NCBI GenBank assembly: GCA_902607805.1
Contig: CACLLR010000008.1
Coordinates: forward strand, 1 to 33,402
Length of the DNA: 33,402 nucleotides
Direction: 5' to 3'
Origin: an uncultured Pelagibacteraceae bacterium
GTDB lineage: Bacteria > Pseudomonadota > Alphaproteobacteria > Pelagibacterales > Pelagibacteraceae
In this document: positions 1 to 7,830 of the stretch, one piece after another
Layout: every line of letters starts with the position of its first letter
Numbering within the stretch: the stretch's first letter is position 1
Position numbers and translations under genes: made by a program
Notes under the pieces: generated by a model
Databases searched by the model: none
What the model saw: only the letters and a program-made list of their open reading frames with translations
Told to the model about the DNA's origin: nothing

Positions 1-527
1 ATTTAATACCAGCTTCATCTCCTTTATGCTCACTAATTAATTCAACTTTAAAATTTTTGTTATTAGACCATTTCATATACATTCTTCTTAGCATATCTGC
101 CCAATCTTGACTTTCAGTTCCTCCTGCTCCTGCATGAATTTCTAAGTAAGCATCTAAATAATCATTTTCGTCTGACAAAAAACAATTAACTTCATTTTTT
201 TTTACTTTAATTTTTAATTTTTTGAAATTATTTATTGTATCTTGAATAATTTGTTTATTATTTTCTTCTATAGCTAAATTATATAAATCATATAAATCTT
301 CACATTCAATTTTTGAAGAATTAAATGAATTAATTAATTGATCAAAAAATTTTTTTTCTTTTATTATTTTTTCAGCTGAAGCTTGATTTGACCAAAATTT
401 TGGGTTTTCGATCTTTTTATTTAATTGATCAATTTTTAAAAAAATATCTTTTTTATCAAAGATACTCCTTAATTCTTAAGTTTATTTTTTCTATCTCTAA
501 TTTATATTTTGATATCTCTGATTCCAT
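1..527 (-). CDS. prfB: Peptide chain release factor 2 (RF2), 5' part, with programmed +1 frameshift
   Basis: RF2 recognises UGA and UAA stop codons and triggers peptide release on the ribosome. The ATG at 525-527 overlaps the mrcA stop by one base (TAATG). After 23 codons there is an in-frame TGA (456-458). It is preceded by the classical frameshift signal: a Shine-Dalgarno-like AAGGAG, then TAT CTT TGA. Shifting +1 at CTT gives a continuous RF2 sequence (LDKKDIFLKIDQLNKK, later NPKFWSNQ, YLEIHAGAGGTESQDWADML) to the window edge, about 175 residues in total. The domain with the SPF anticodon-like motif and GGQ lies outside the window. The stop is thus regulatory, not a mutation: low RF2 should favour the shift. 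This gene is duplicated in mirror form at the other end. Confidence 0.95.
456..470 (-). promoter_or_regulatory. prfB: RF2 programmed +1 frameshift site
   Basis: On the minus strand this reads AAGGAG TAT CTT TGA, starting at prfB codon 20. It matches the known bacterial RF2 recoding site: an internal Shine-Dalgarno-like element three bases from the CTT slip codon, followed by the TGA that RF2 itself reads. The following base T (GAT) gives the usual weak TGA context. The RF2 reading frame resumes directly after the shift. Confidence 0.95.
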
Positions 528-2869
528 TAGTAAAATTTTAAAATGTTATTATTTAACACTTTATATTTTAAATTTTTATTGTCATCTAAATATTTTTCGT
601 CATATCTATCAGTTTTAAATGATTCGATGATTGTTTCTTTAGAATTAAAGTTTGCTTTTCTTCCAGTTTTTGAGTCTATTACCATCATAGAAATATTTTT
701 TGATACTTTAAATGGTCTTGCATCAGTTTTATTTACTGCTTTTTCTATGAAACTTTTAAATACTGGTAAGGCTGTTTTTGATCCAGTTTCATATTTTCCA
801 AGTGATTTAGGATCGTCGTATCCCACATATACTCCAATAACTAAATTTGATGTAAATCCAACAAACCATGTATCAGTATTTTTGTTAGTAGTTCCAGTCT
901 TCCCTGCTAAATCTAAATTTAAGTTTTTTAACTTTTTTCCAGTACCTCTTTGCACAACACCCTGTAATAAAGAGGTCATTTGATATGCTGTTTCTGAGCT
1001 AAAAATTTGCTCAAATTTATCAGAAATTATAGGAATATTACTGCTCTCATAAGATATATTGTTACAATTTTCACAATATCTTTTTTCTGAATTATAAATG
1101 GTTTTTCCTTCGCTGTCCTGAATTCTATCTATCAAAATAGGTGTAACTAATTTTCCTCCATTAATAAAAGAACAATAAGCTGAAGTAAGTTTTATTAATG
1201 TAGTTTCAGCAGAACCTAGTGATATTGACATTAATTCATCAGGATTTTCATATATATTTAATTTTTTTGCAAAGTTTGTAATTTTGCTTAAACCTAGATC
1301 TTGGGCAATTCTTACAGTCATTAGATTACGAGATTTTTCAAGTCCAATCCTTAAAGTTGAAACTCCATAAAATTTTTTTCCATAATTTTCTGGTTTCCAT
1401 TTTTTTAAATCTACTCCTTGATCTAATACTATTGGTGCATCTAAAATTAAACTAGATGGAGTAAATTGGTTTTCTAAAGCTAATGCATAAATAAAAGGTT
1501 TAAAAGCTGACCCTGGTTGTCTAGATGCTTGAGTTGCTCTGTTGTATTCACTCTTTTTAAAACTAAATCCTCCTGACATTGCAAGAACTCTTCCTGTATA
1601 TGGATCAATTACAACAATTGCTCCATTAACTTTTGGTAACTGTTTTAAATCATAATTATTTTTTTCAATTTTTTTAACATAAATAATATCACCAACTTTT
1701 AATACTTCATTTAATTCTTTTTTTATCCAAGAAATTTTTTCATAATCAATTTTTCCATTTTCTTTTTTATCAGTTTCTATTTCTACATTAAATTTACCAA
1801 TTTTTTTTACTATTGCTAGGTTCCATCCAATTGATTTTTCTAGTTTAAAATTCTCTAAATTATTATTCCAATCTTTAGAATATTTTTTATTTGCTAGTGC
1901 TCCACGCCAACCTTTTCTTCTATCGTATTTAATTAATCCTTCCCTTAGAGCACTAGTAGCTTTGGATTGTAAATTTAAATTTAATGGTGTTTTTATATTA
2001 AAACCTTGCTTATAAACTTTATCAAAACCATATTTCTGAACTATATTTTTTCTTACATCTTCAACATAATATCTTGAGTCTTCGAGATAAATTCGTTTTC
2101 TTTTTTTCAAAATTATATCTGAATTTAAAAGTATTTCTAATTGATCTTTGTCAATATAAGAATTTTCATATAAATTTTTTATTACAAGATTTCTTCTAAA
2201 TTTTGCTAATTCAATATTTTTCCTTGGATTATATCTACTTGGTGCTTTTGGTAAGGCCGCTAATAATGAAGCCTCTGAATAATTAAGATCGCTAATAGGT
2301 TTATCAAAATATCTTAAGCTTGCTGATGCTATACCATAACTTCCCTCTCCTAAATAAATTTGATTTAAATATAGCTCAAGTATTCGCTCTTTTGATAATG
2401 CTCGTTCCAAACGAAATGCTAATATAGCTTCTTTGAGTTTTCTATCTAAACTAACTTCGTTTGATAAAAGAAAGTTTTTTGCAACTTGTTGGGTAATAGT
2501 AGAAGCTCCTTCCAGTCTATTCGACGTCATTAAATTTGATATATTATTTATAACTGCTCTAACTATTCCCTTCGCATCAACTCCTGGGTGTGAAAAAAAA
2601 TTTTTATCTTCGGCAGACAAAAATGCATTAATTACTTTTTTTGGTATTGCGTTAAATGGGATAAATATTCTCTTTTCTGAAGAAAAGTCGCTAACCAATT
2701 CTCCACTTCCAGAATATAACTTGCTTGATACTGGAGGTTTGTACTTTTTTAAAAATTTGTAATCAGGTAATTTGCTAGAATAAATCCACAATATTGAGAT
2801 TATGATTATTATTCCTAATAAACTAATTGATATAATGCCCAAAAATATCTTTTTTAAATAATTGTTCAT
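527..2869 (-). CDS. mrcA: Penicillin-binding protein 1A, bifunctional peptidoglycan synthase
   Basis: This class A PBP polymerises glycan strands from lipid II and cross-links stem peptides in the periplasm. It has 780 residues, normal for the family. A single N-terminal membrane anchor lies at about residues 7-29. The GT51 transglycosylase domain carries the catalytic glutamate E87 in AEDKNFFSHPGVD and the GASTITQQVAKNF motif. The transpeptidase domain has SxxK (S454-K457 in PGSAFK), SxN (S513-R-N515) and KTG (657-659, AGKTGTT). All key residues are present. Its stop overlaps the start of prfB, so the two are probably one transcript and translationally coupled; mrcA-prfB is a common alphaproteobacterial pairing. 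The gene is divergent from rne across 87 bases. An identical copy sits at 30534-32876 because of the inverted repeat. Confidence 0.96.
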   Translation of the reverse strand: MNNYLKKIFLGIISISLLGIIIIISILWIYSSKLPDYKFLKKYKPPVSSKLYSGSGELVSDFSSEKRIFIPFNAIPKKVINAFLSAEDKNFFSHPGVDAKGIVRAVINNISNLMTSNRLEGASTITQQVAKNFLLSNEVSLDRKLKEAILAFRLERALSKERILELYLNQIYLGEGSYGIASASLRYFDKPISDLNYSEASLLAALPKAPSRYNPRKNIELAKFRRNLVIKNLYENSYIDKDQLEILLNSDIILKKRKRIYLEDSRYYVEDVRKNIVQKYGFDKVYKQGFNIKTPLNLNLQSKATSALREGLIKYDRRKGWRGALANKKYSKDWNNNLENFKLEKSIGWNLAIVKKIGKFNVEIETDKKENGKIDYEKISWIKKELNEVLKVGDIIYVKKIEKNNYDLKQLPKVNGAIVVIDPYTGRVLAMSGGFSFKKSEYNRATQASRQPGSAFKPFIYALALENQFTPSSLILDAPIVLDQGVDLKKWKPENYGKKFYGVSTLRIGLEKSRNLMTVRIAQDLGLSKITNFAKKLNIYENPDELMSISLGSAETTLIKLTSAYCSFINGGKLVTPILIDRIQDSEGKTIYNSEKRYCENCNNISYESSNIPIISDKFEQIFSSETAYQMTSLLQGVVQRGTGKKLKNLNLDLAGKTGTTNKNTDTWFVGFTSNLVIGVYVGYDDPKSLGKYETGSKTALPVFKSFIEKAVNKTDARPFKVSKNISMMVIDSKTGRKANFNSKETIIESFKTDRYDEKYLDDNKNLKYKVLNNNILKFY

Positions 2870-2956
2870 TTTAGTTTAAATTAATAGATGAATTTGTTAA
2901 TGTTAAGGCACCGAATTTTATAAAAATTTAAAAATGAAAAAAATTAATCAAATAAT
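2870..2956. promoter_or_regulatory. Divergent mrcA/rne intergenic region
   Basis: These 87 bases separate two divergent genes and should hold promoters for both. For rne a weak candidate is TTGTTA at 2894-2899 with TATAAA at 2919-2924, at a long 19-base spacing. I see no clear partner for mrcA and no convincing hairpin. The 5' leader of rne can be at most this long, so there is little room for an E. coli-type structured autoregulatory leader. The sequence is repeated at 30447-30533. Confidence 0.4.
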
Positions 2957-4696
2957 ATGTCAAAAAATTTATATATTGATGCTTCGCATCCAAATGAAAC
3001 TAGAGTTGTACTTAAATCAAACGGAAATATTGAAGATTACGAATACGAAAGTATAAATAATACTCTAATTAAAAATAATATTTACCTAGGAAAAGTAAGT
3101 AGAATAGAACCATCTTTGCAAGCTGCGTTTGTAGATTTCGGAAGAGATAGACATGGATTTTTATCATTTAACGATATTCAAAGTGATTATTACCAAATAC
3201 CTCACAGTGATATTGAAAAAATTAAAATAGAAGAAGCAAAAGCCAGGGAAGAATTATTACAAGAAAGTAAAATTAAAGATGAAAATATAACTACTGAAAA
3301 CGATGATATAAATCAAATAAACGGATCAGAAGAAAAACCACAACAAACCAGGTTTCCAAATAAAAGATATAAAATACAAGAAGTTATTAAACCAAACCAA
3401 GTAATACTTGTGCAAGTTTTAAAAGATGAAAGAGGTTTTAAAGGAGCTGCACTTAGTACTTTCATATCAATAGCTGGAAAATATATAGTATTAATGCCTA
3501 ATACACCAAAAGGAGGAGGAATTTCTAGGAAGATATTTAATCCTGGTGAAAGAAAAAAAATTAGATCTATTTTAAATGAAATTACTATTCCTAAAGAAAT
3601 GGGAATTATAGTTAGGACAGCAGGATCAAATAAAACAAAAAATGAAATTGAAAATGATCTTTCAAACTTAATTAATGTATGGAACTCAATTAAAGATAAA
3701 GCGATGAACTCCAACGCTCCATCATTAATTCATCAAGAAAGTGATATTATAAAAAGAAGTATACGAGATATGTATGATGATGAAACTCAAAACATAATTG
3801 TAGAAGGCAATGAAGGCTATCAAAGAACTAAAAATTATATGAAATTTATGATGCCTAAAAATTTAAAAAAAGTTAAAAAATATAGAGATAAAATTCCATT
3901 ATTCTTTAAAGAAAAGATCGAAAATAAACTTTATGAAATATTTCAAAGTGAAGTTAAGTTAGATTCTGGTGGATATTTGGTTATAAGTCAAACAGAAGCA
4001 TTGGTTTCAATCGATGTTAATTCTGGAAAATCCATTAAACAAAAAAATGTTGAAAGTACAGCCTTAGCTACAAATTTAGAAGCCGCAGAAGAAATTTCTA
4101 GGCAAATAAAAATAAGAGATCTTTCAGGTTTAATTATAATTGATTTTATTGATATGATTAATTTTGGAAATAGAAGACAGATTGAAAGAAAACTAAAAGA
4201 TAAATGCAGAGCAGATAGAGCACGAATTCAAATTGGAAGAATAAGCAATTTTGGATTACTAGAAATGTCAAGACAAAGACTTAGGGAAAGTAATGTAAAA
4301 TGGCAATTAAGCTTAACAAACGAGTCCTTTTCATTAAAAATAATAAAATTAATGGAGCTTAAATCAATAGAAAATAAATCAAAAATTATAAATGTTATAT
4401 TAAGTGAAAAAATATTTAATTTTATAAATGAAAATTATATTGATGAAATTAAATATTTTGAAAAAAAAAATAAAATTAATATTAAATTTAATGGTGAAAA
4501 AAATTTAAATGTTATGGACTATATTATAGAATTTCAGCATAAAAATAAAAAACTTATTGAAAAAATAGAAAAAATAACTTTATTAAAAAAACCAGAAGAA
4601 GATAAAAATAAGATAAAATTAAAATCTCTAAATAACAAAAAAACTAATAAATTTAAAAAAAAAAAATATAAAAAAAAATTTAAAAGAATTAAATAA
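2957..4696 (+). CDS. rne: Ribonuclease E/G family endoribonuclease
   Basis: This is a single-strand-specific endoribonuclease for mRNA decay and rRNA/tRNA processing. The N-terminal part has the split S1 domain (about residues 35-165, LGKVSRIEPSLQAAFVDFG), interrupted by an acidic low-complexity insert at about 90-130. The DNase I-like catalytic domain has both metal aspartates: D353 in VSIDVNSGK and D396 in IIIDFIDM. The usual zinc-link motif CPxCxGTG after MSRQRLR is absent: the sequence runs RESNVKWQLSLTNESF, and the only cysteine is in KDKCRADRARIQ. At 579 residues it lacks a long degradosome scaffold and ends in a strongly basic lysine tail. It could equally be named rng; the family is certain, the E/G split is not. 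It converges on thiG with an 8-base overlap. Confidence 0.92.
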   Translation: MSKNLYIDASHPNETRVVLKSNGNIEDYEYESINNTLIKNNIYLGKVSRIEPSLQAAFVDFGRDRHGFLSFNDIQSDYYQIPHSDIEKIKIEEAKAREELLQESKIKDENITTENDDINQINGSEEKPQQTRFPNKRYKIQEVIKPNQVILVQVLKDERGFKGAALSTFISIAGKYIVLMPNTPKGGGISRKIFNPGERKKIRSILNEITIPKEMGIIVRTAGSNKTKNEIENDLSNLINVWNSIKDKAMNSNAPSLIHQESDIIKRSIRDMYDDETQNIIVEGNEGYQRTKNYMKFMMPKNLKKVKKYRDKIPLFFKEKIENKLYEIFQSEVKLDSGGYLVISQTEALVSIDVNSGKSIKQKNVESTALATNLEAAEEISRQIKIRDLSGLIIIDFIDMINFGNRRQIERKLKDKCRADRARIQIGRISNFGLLEMSRQRLRESNVKWQLSLTNESFSLKIIKLMELKSIENKSKIINVILSEKIFNFINENYIDEIKYFEKKNKINIKFNGEKNLNVMDYIIEFQHKNKKLIEKIEKITLLKKPEEDKNKIKLKSLNNKKTNKFKKKKYKKKFKRIK

Positions 4697-5465
4697 TTCC
4701 AAATTTTGGAGATGAAGCTGCTCCAAATATATTTTTTTTTATTCTTCCTGAAAGATATGACTTTCTTCCTGCTTGAACAGCCAATTTCATTGCTTCAGCC
4801 ATTAAAAATGGTTTTTTTGCTTTAGCTATAGCTGTGTTTATTAGAACTCCGTCGCAACCTAATTCCATAGCTTCCGCAGCATCTGATGCATCTCCTATTC
4901 CTGCATCAACTATAACTGGAATTTTTGTTTGTAATCTAATTATTTTAATATTAATTTTATTTTGTATTCCTAGTCCAGATCCTATGGGAGATGCTAAAGG
5001 CATAATGGCTACTGCCCCAACATTTTCTAATCTTTTTGACATTAAAGGATCATCATTGCAATAAACCATAACTTTAAAACCTTCTTTAGATAATACTTCA
5101 GTAGATTTTAAGGTTTCAATCATATCTGGGAAAAGATTTTTTTTATCACCTAATACTTCTAATTTAACTAAATTCCATCCTCCTATTTCTCTTGCAAGTC
5201 TTAAAGTTCTTAAAGCATCCTTTGAATTAAAACATCCAGCTGTATTTGGAAGGTAAGTAATCTTTTTTGGATCAATAAAATCCATAAGCAAAGGTTTTGT
5301 TTTATCAGATATATTAACCCTTCTAACAGCTACCGTCACTATATTTGCCCCTGATATTTTAATTGCTTTAGCACACTCTTTCATGTTTTTATATTTTCCT
5401 GTACCAACAATTAATCTCGATTTATATATTTTATTATCTATTTTAAAATTATCTTTTATTTTCAT
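4689..5465 (-). CDS. thiG: Thiazole synthase
   Basis: ThiG makes the thiazole phosphate ring of thiamine from deoxyxylulose 5-phosphate, dehydroglycine and sulfur carried as ThiS thiocarboxylate. The protein has 258 residues, normal length. It opens with SRLIVGTGKYKN; the Schiff-base lysine is K101 in WNLVKLEVLGD; the phosphate-binding barrel end GIGDASDAAEAMELGCDGVLINTAIAKA is conserved. Its ATG overlaps the thiS stop (TAATG), and the purine-rich end of thiS (GGAGGG) supplies a strong ribosome binding site. thiS-thiG therefore form a coupled pair. No thiO, thiC or thiE is in the window; pyrimidine-precursor auxotrophy with retained thiazole genes is known in SAR11. Identical copy at 27938-28714. 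Confidence 0.96.
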   Translation of the reverse strand: MKIKDNFKIDNKIYKSRLIVGTGKYKNMKECAKAIKISGANIVTVAVRRVNISDKTKPLLMDFIDPKKITYLPNTAGCFNSKDALRTLRLAREIGGWNLVKLEVLGDKKNLFPDMIETLKSTEVLSKEGFKVMVYCNDDPLMSKRLENVGAVAIMPLASPIGSGLGIQNKINIKIIRLQTKIPVIVDAGIGDASDAAEAMELGCDGVLINTAIAKAKKPFLMAEAMKLAVQAGRKSYLSGRIKKNIFGAASSPKFGII

Positions 5466-5683
5466 TACCCTCCACCTATAAAATGTACTATTTCAATTTT
5501 ATCATCTTTTTTTAATATAATGTTTTTTATTTTTTTTTTATCTACTATTATTTCATTCAGCTCAATAGCGGTTTTATTTAGTGGTATATTTAAGTTTAAT
5601 ATCAAATCCTTTAAAGAAGAGCCTGCTTTTATGATAATCTTCTTTCCATTTAATTTAATTTTTATTTTATTTTTTTTAATCAT
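5465..5683 (-). CDS. thiS: ThiS sulfur carrier protein
   Basis: This is a 72-residue ubiquitin-like sulfur carrier for thiazole formation. It ends in the diagnostic diglycine tail (VHFIGGG), which is adenylated and converted to a thiocarboxylate before donating sulfur to the ThiG reaction. The body fits the family (GKKIIIKAGSSLKDLILNL, then a basic stretch). The start is the ATG at 5681-5683; only 17 bases separate it from the divergent aroQ. Immediately followed by thiG with a one-base stop/start overlap. Identical copy at 27720-27938. Confidence 0.92.
   Translation of the reverse strand: MIKKNKIKIKLNGKKIIIKAGSSLKDLILNLNIPLNKTAIELNEIIVDKKKIKNIILKKDDKIEIVHFIGGG
5468..5473 (-). promoter_or_regulatory. 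thiG ribosome binding site inside thiS glycine codons
   Basis: The minus strand reads GGT GGA GGG TAATG. The codons for the essential C-terminal glycines of ThiS also form GGAGGG, a near-perfect Shine-Dalgarno sequence a few bases before the thiG ATG. This is seen directly and supports both the thiG start and translational coupling. It is one of the few strong binding sites in the window. Confidence 0.75.
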
Positions 5684-5700
5684 GTAATATAAGTTTTAGC

Positions 5701-6147
5701 GTGAATAATAATATAATAATAATAAATGGTCCAAATCTCAATCTATTAGGAGAAAGAGAACAATCGCATTATGGCTCATTAAATTATGAGGAATTGAAAA
5801 AAATTTGCAAAGAATGCTCATCAAAACTGGGGTTAAATCTTGATTTTGAGCAATCTAATCTTGAGGGTGATATTGTAAATTTTATACAAAACTCAAGAAA
5901 TAAATATAGCGGTATAATAATTAATGCCGCTGGATTTACTCATACATCGGTTGCAATAAGAGATGCTTTAAGTATTGTAAAAACACCTAAGATCGAACTC
6001 CATATATCAAATATTTATAATAGAGAAGAGTTTAGACAAAAATCTATGATAAGTGGCGTTGTAACTGGAGGAATATTTGGACTTGGCACAAATGGTTATA
6101 TTTTGGCCATAAATGCAATGCAAGACTTGCTTAAAAATGGAAATTGA
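5701..6147 (+). CDS. aroQ: Type II 3-dehydroquinate dehydratase
   Basis: AroQ dehydrates 3-dehydroquinate to 3-dehydroshikimate in the shikimate pathway; the enzyme is a cytosolic dodecamer. The 148-residue protein has all known active-site residues: R19 and Y24 (GEREQSHYGSL), N75 and H81 (NAAGFTHTS), H101 (IELHISNIYNREEF) and R112. The start is GTG at 5701, chosen because the conserved IIINGPNLNLLGE begins only a few residues later and there is no in-frame ATG between. No Shine-Dalgarno is visible. It begins an aroQ-accB-accC run, with accB starting inside its last codons; this grouping is common in alphaproteobacteria. Identical copy at 27256-27702. Confidence 0.95.
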   Translation: MNNNIIIINGPNLNLLGEREQSHYGSLNYEELKKICKECSSKLGLNLDFEQSNLEGDIVNFIQNSRNKYSGIIINAAGFTHTSVAIRDALSIVKTPKIELHISNIYNREEFRQKSMISGVVTGGIFGLGTNGYILAINAMQDLLKNGN

Positions 6148-6493
6148 TAAAAAAATAATAAAAAAATTAATTAATGCTTTAGAAGAACTAAAAAAATCAG
6201 TATCCCATGAAGATATTGATAGTTCAAAAGATGTTGTAGAGCAAGAAGTTGATATATCTAATACAGTTATAAAAAGTCCTATTGTTGGAACAGCATATTT
6301 GGCACCTGAGCCAGGAGCTAAAAAATTTATAGAAGTGGGAGAAAAAATTAAAAAAGGAGATACTGTAATGATAGTTGAAGCAATGAAAACAATGAATCAT
6401 GTTCCTTCAACTTCGGAAGGTGTTGTAAAAAAAGTATGCGTCGAAGATGGACAGCCAGTTGAGTTTGGTCAAAATATAGTAATTCTCGAGTAA
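6137..6493 (+). CDS. accB: Acetyl-CoA carboxylase biotin carboxyl carrier protein
   Basis: BCCP carries the biotin that shuttles CO2 from AccC to the AccAD carboxyltransferase in the first step of fatty-acid synthesis. I choose ATG 6137 ([17 protein letters not shown]), giving 118 residues; the longer frame from 6113 adds MQCKTCLK, which is only aroQ sequence in another frame. The biotinyl domain occupies about residues 45-118, with the biotinylated lysine K84 in VEAMKTMN. The protein is short for the family because the linker between the N-terminal helix and the biotinyl domain is brief. It overlaps the aroQ end by 11 bases and the accC start by one base (TAATG). Copy at 26910-27266. Confidence 0.95.
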   Translation: MEIDKKIIKKLINALEELKKSVSHEDIDSSKDVVEQEVDISNTVIKSPIVGTAYLAPEPGAKKFIEVGEKIKKGDTVMIVEAMKTMNHVPSTSEGVVKKVCVEDGQPVEFGQNIVILE

Positions 6494-7830
6494 TGTTTAA
6501 AAAAATATTAATTGCAAATCGAGGAGAAATTGCGGTTCGAGTTATAAGAGCTTGTAAAGAATGGGGTATATCTACAGTAGCTGTTCATTCTGATGTTGAT
6601 AGAGACAGTATGCACGTTAGATTGGCTGATGAAAGTGTTTGCATAGGATCCCACCAGCCAACCAATAGCTATTTAAATATTCCAGCAATATTGTCAGCAA
6701 TTGAATTAACAAATGCAGAAGCTGTACATCCTGGATATGGTTTTTTATCTGAAAATTTTGAATTTGCAAAAATATTAGAAGATTACAAAATAAAATTTAT
6801 AGGTCCTTCATCAAAATTAATTAGAATGATGGGAGATAAAATTCAGGCGAAAAAAATTGCAAAGGAATATGGGTTACCAGTTATAGAAGGTTCTGAAGGA
6901 GGCATTTCAGATATAAATCAAGCAAAAATTATATGCAAAAAAATAGGTTTTCCAGTTCTAATAAAAGCTGCTGCAGGTGGTGGAGGTAAAGGAATGAAGA
7001 TAATAAGAGAAGAAAAGGAATTTGAAAATTCTTTTTCTTTAGCAAAAATAGAAGCAAAAAAATATTTTGGAAATGATGAAGTTTATATTGAAAAATTTTT
7101 TCAAAATCCAAGACATATTGAAGTTCAAGTTCTTTCAGGAAAAAACAGAACAGTTCATTTGCATGAAAGAGATTGCTCTGTACAAAGAAGACATCAAAAA
7201 CTAATTGAAGAAACCCCAAGTCCTATACTTAATGATCAAATAAGGAAAAATTTATTTGAAAAAACAGTAAAAATGGTAAGTCAAATTGGATATGAAGGAG
7301 CTGGAACTGTTGAATTTATTTATGAAAATGAAAAATTTTACTTTTTAGAAATGAATACTAGAGTCCAAGTAGAACATCCTGTAACAGAGGTAGTAACAGG
7401 AATTGATATTATCAAAGAACAAATATGGATTGCATTTACAGGCGAAACAGCTTTAAAACAATCTGATATAAACCCCAAGGGTCATGCAATAGAATGTAGA
7501 ATTAATGCAGAAGACTCAAAAAAAAATTTTCAACCATCGCCTGGAAAAATTACAATGTGCCATCAACCTTCTGGTTTTAGAACAAGAGTGGATGGAGCAA
7601 TTTATCAAGGATATAATGTAACACCATATTACGATAGTTTAATATGTAAATTGATTTGTCATGGAAGAAATAGAACTGAAGCTATTCAAAGAATGAATAG
7701 ATCTTTAGATGAATTTGTTATTGAAGGAATAACAACTACCATTGATCTTCACAAAAAACTTCTTAATCATAGTAAATTTATTGAATCTAATTTTAATGTA
7801 AGCTGGTTAGATAATGAAAAAATAATTTAA
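6493..7830 (+). CDS. accC: Acetyl-CoA carboxylase biotin carboxylase subunit
   Basis: AccC carboxylates BCCP-biotin using ATP and bicarbonate. The 445-residue protein is full length. It has the N-domain ([23 protein letters not shown]), ATP-grasp lysines K116 (GDKIQAK) and K158 (VLIKAAAGGGGKGM, glycine loop 162-168), and the catalytic segment EMNTRVQVEHPVTE near residues 285-300. Start and accB stop share an A, so accB and accC should be made together. The end converges on the DUF2155 gene with a 4-base overlap. This is the only intact accC here: codon 145 is where the inverted repeat ends, and the second copy is cut there. Confidence 0.97.
   Translation: MFKKILIANRGEIAVRVIRACKEWGISTVAVHSDVDRDSMHVRLADESVCIGSHQPTNSYLNIPAILSAIELTNAEAVHPGYGFLSENFEFAKILEDYKIKFIGPSSKLIRMMGDKIQAKKIAKEYGLPVIEGSEGGISDINQAKIICKKIGFPVLIKAAAGGGGKGMKIIREEKEFENSFSLAKIEAKKYFGNDEVYIEKFFQNPRHIEVQVLSGKNRTVHLHERDCSVQRRHQKLIEETPSPILNDQIRKNLFEKTVKMVSQIGYEGAGTVEFIYENEKFYFLEMNTRVQVEHPVTEVVTGIDIIKEQIWIAFTGETALKQSDINPKGHAIECRINAEDSKKNFQPSPGKITMCHQPSGFRTRVDGAIYQGYNVTPYYDSLICKLICHGRNRTEAIQRMNRSLDEFVIEGITTTIDLHKKLLNHSKFIESNFNVSWLDNEKII

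Larger units (their letters stand above)
1..6927 (+). repeat. Left arm of perfect terminal inverted repeat
   Basis: Bases 1-6927 are the exact reverse complement of 26476-33402 (x pairs with 33403-x). Every gene in this arm has a mirror copy with an identical protein, and the intergenic bases compared also match. Identity breaks after the sequence agcaaaa inside accC: this arm has a fifth A and continues in frame through a complete accC. This is therefore the arm that continues into normal, uninterrupted sequence. The outer limit is the window edge inside prfB. Confidence 0.97.

Noticed and set aside
456..458. In-frame TGA in prfB as a pseudogene mutation or selenocysteine codon
   Set aside because: The surrounding AAGGAG-TAT-CTT-TGA is the known RF2 frameshift site and the +1 frame continues as RF2.
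543..983. Plus-strand open frame opposite mrcA, and its mirror at 32420-32860
   Set aside because: Antisense of the conserved PBP1a transpeptidase domain including the KTG motif, with no recognisable protein features.
3313..3714. Minus-strand open frame opposite rne, and its mirror at 29689-30090
   Set aside because: Entirely inside the conserved S1/catalytic region of rne and explained by codon composition.
6113..6136. Upstream ATG as the accB start
   Set aside because: It adds MQCKTCLK, encoded by aroQ codons in another frame; the ATG at 6137 gives a family-like N-terminus and a normal short overlap.
6929..7219. Minus-strand open frame opposite accC
   Set aside because: It lies wholly within the intact accC gene, is rich in Phe and Leu from antisense of Lys/Glu codons, and resembles no known family.
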